A stretch of 64,000 nucleotides of DNA from assembly GCA_054601695.1 (NCBI GenBank), contig BAAHQB010000364.1, forward strand, positions 1 to 64,000, in the 5' to 3' direction. Origin of the DNA: Amorphochlora amoebiformis. Taxonomy: Eukaryota; Cercozoa; Chlorarachniophyceae. The notes beneath the pieces were generated by a model, which was not told the DNA's origin, did no database searches, and saw only the letters and a program-made list of their open reading frames with translations. Each line of letters begins with the position of its first letter. Position 1 is the stretch's first letter. Shown here one piece after another: positions 63,905 through 64,000 of this stretch. The position numbers and the translations under genes are program-made.

Positions 63905-64000
63905 CTGATTATGTTATGTCCATTATGTCCACACTCTTATTAATATAATAATTATGAATTGTATGTATGTATATATATATATGTGTGTGTGTATGTGTGT
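63680..64000. repeat. ~105-base tandem repeat, three copies
   Basis: TTTTGATTATGTTATGT/CC plus an AATTATGAA(C/T)T and a (TA)n core recur near 63688, 63806 and 63903. Repeats continue past the window edge. No gene is seen. Confidence 0.75.

Overview
This window is the left end of a eukaryotic chromosome. Positions 1-503 are an uninterrupted CCCTAA telomere array. After it come intron-rich protein genes whose introns are packed with (TA)n microsatellites, tRNA-derived SINEs and minisatellites. No rRNA, classical tRNA gene, CRISPR or bacterial-type operon is visible. TTAGGG telomeres, many introns and secreted mosaic proteins with P-T-x-x-P-T linkers suggest a stramenopile or related protist. 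That placement is inference.

Region 1 (504-28547) holds two giant paralogous genes lying head to head around a 468-base shared upstream region (9413-9880). I reconstructed both by matching splice sites and reading phase against each other. The right, + strand gene (9881-28547) gives a complete frame of 2985 residues: signal peptide, Cys-rich N-terminus, a bacterial-Ig-like (He_PIG) motif, a PAN-like segment, three tandem LamG/lectin-like domains, a second PAN/Apple-like domain, a Sushi-like domain, a P/T linker and a helical C-terminus. The left, - strand gene (9412-504) gives 1993 residues. It lacks the lectin block, carries its P/T linker at a different place, and runs without a stop codon straight into the telomere, which has replaced its last ~475 residues. 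Both products look secreted or surface-anchored and adhesive.

Region 2 (28548-45000) holds two - strand genes whose spliced frames close exactly: a 445-residue coiled-coil plus C2-like protein (38996-30408, 16 exons) and a 162-residue SAM-like protein (44864-40894, 6 exons). Around and inside them are a ~490-base (CAT)n tract, a ~1 kb GA-rich satellite, CTAG-rich stretches and several minisatellites. Many of these minisatellites are tandem copies of the neighbouring exon-intron junction.

Region 3 (45000-64000) is mostly TA microsatellite with islands: an FG-repeat exon (48879-49645), an RGG-type exon (about 52449-52796), a short two-exon 3' gene end (57969-57402), candidate + strand exons (60612-63427), interstitial TTAGGG blocks, a ~650-base TTAGGC-type array (about 62000-62650), SINE copies and an inverted-repeat cluster (53560-54065). 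Gene structures here are partial and less certain.

The most notable results are the telomere-capped gene, recent domain gain and linker movement between the paralogs, a frameshifting exon duplication, and minisatellites repeatedly seeded by splice junctions.
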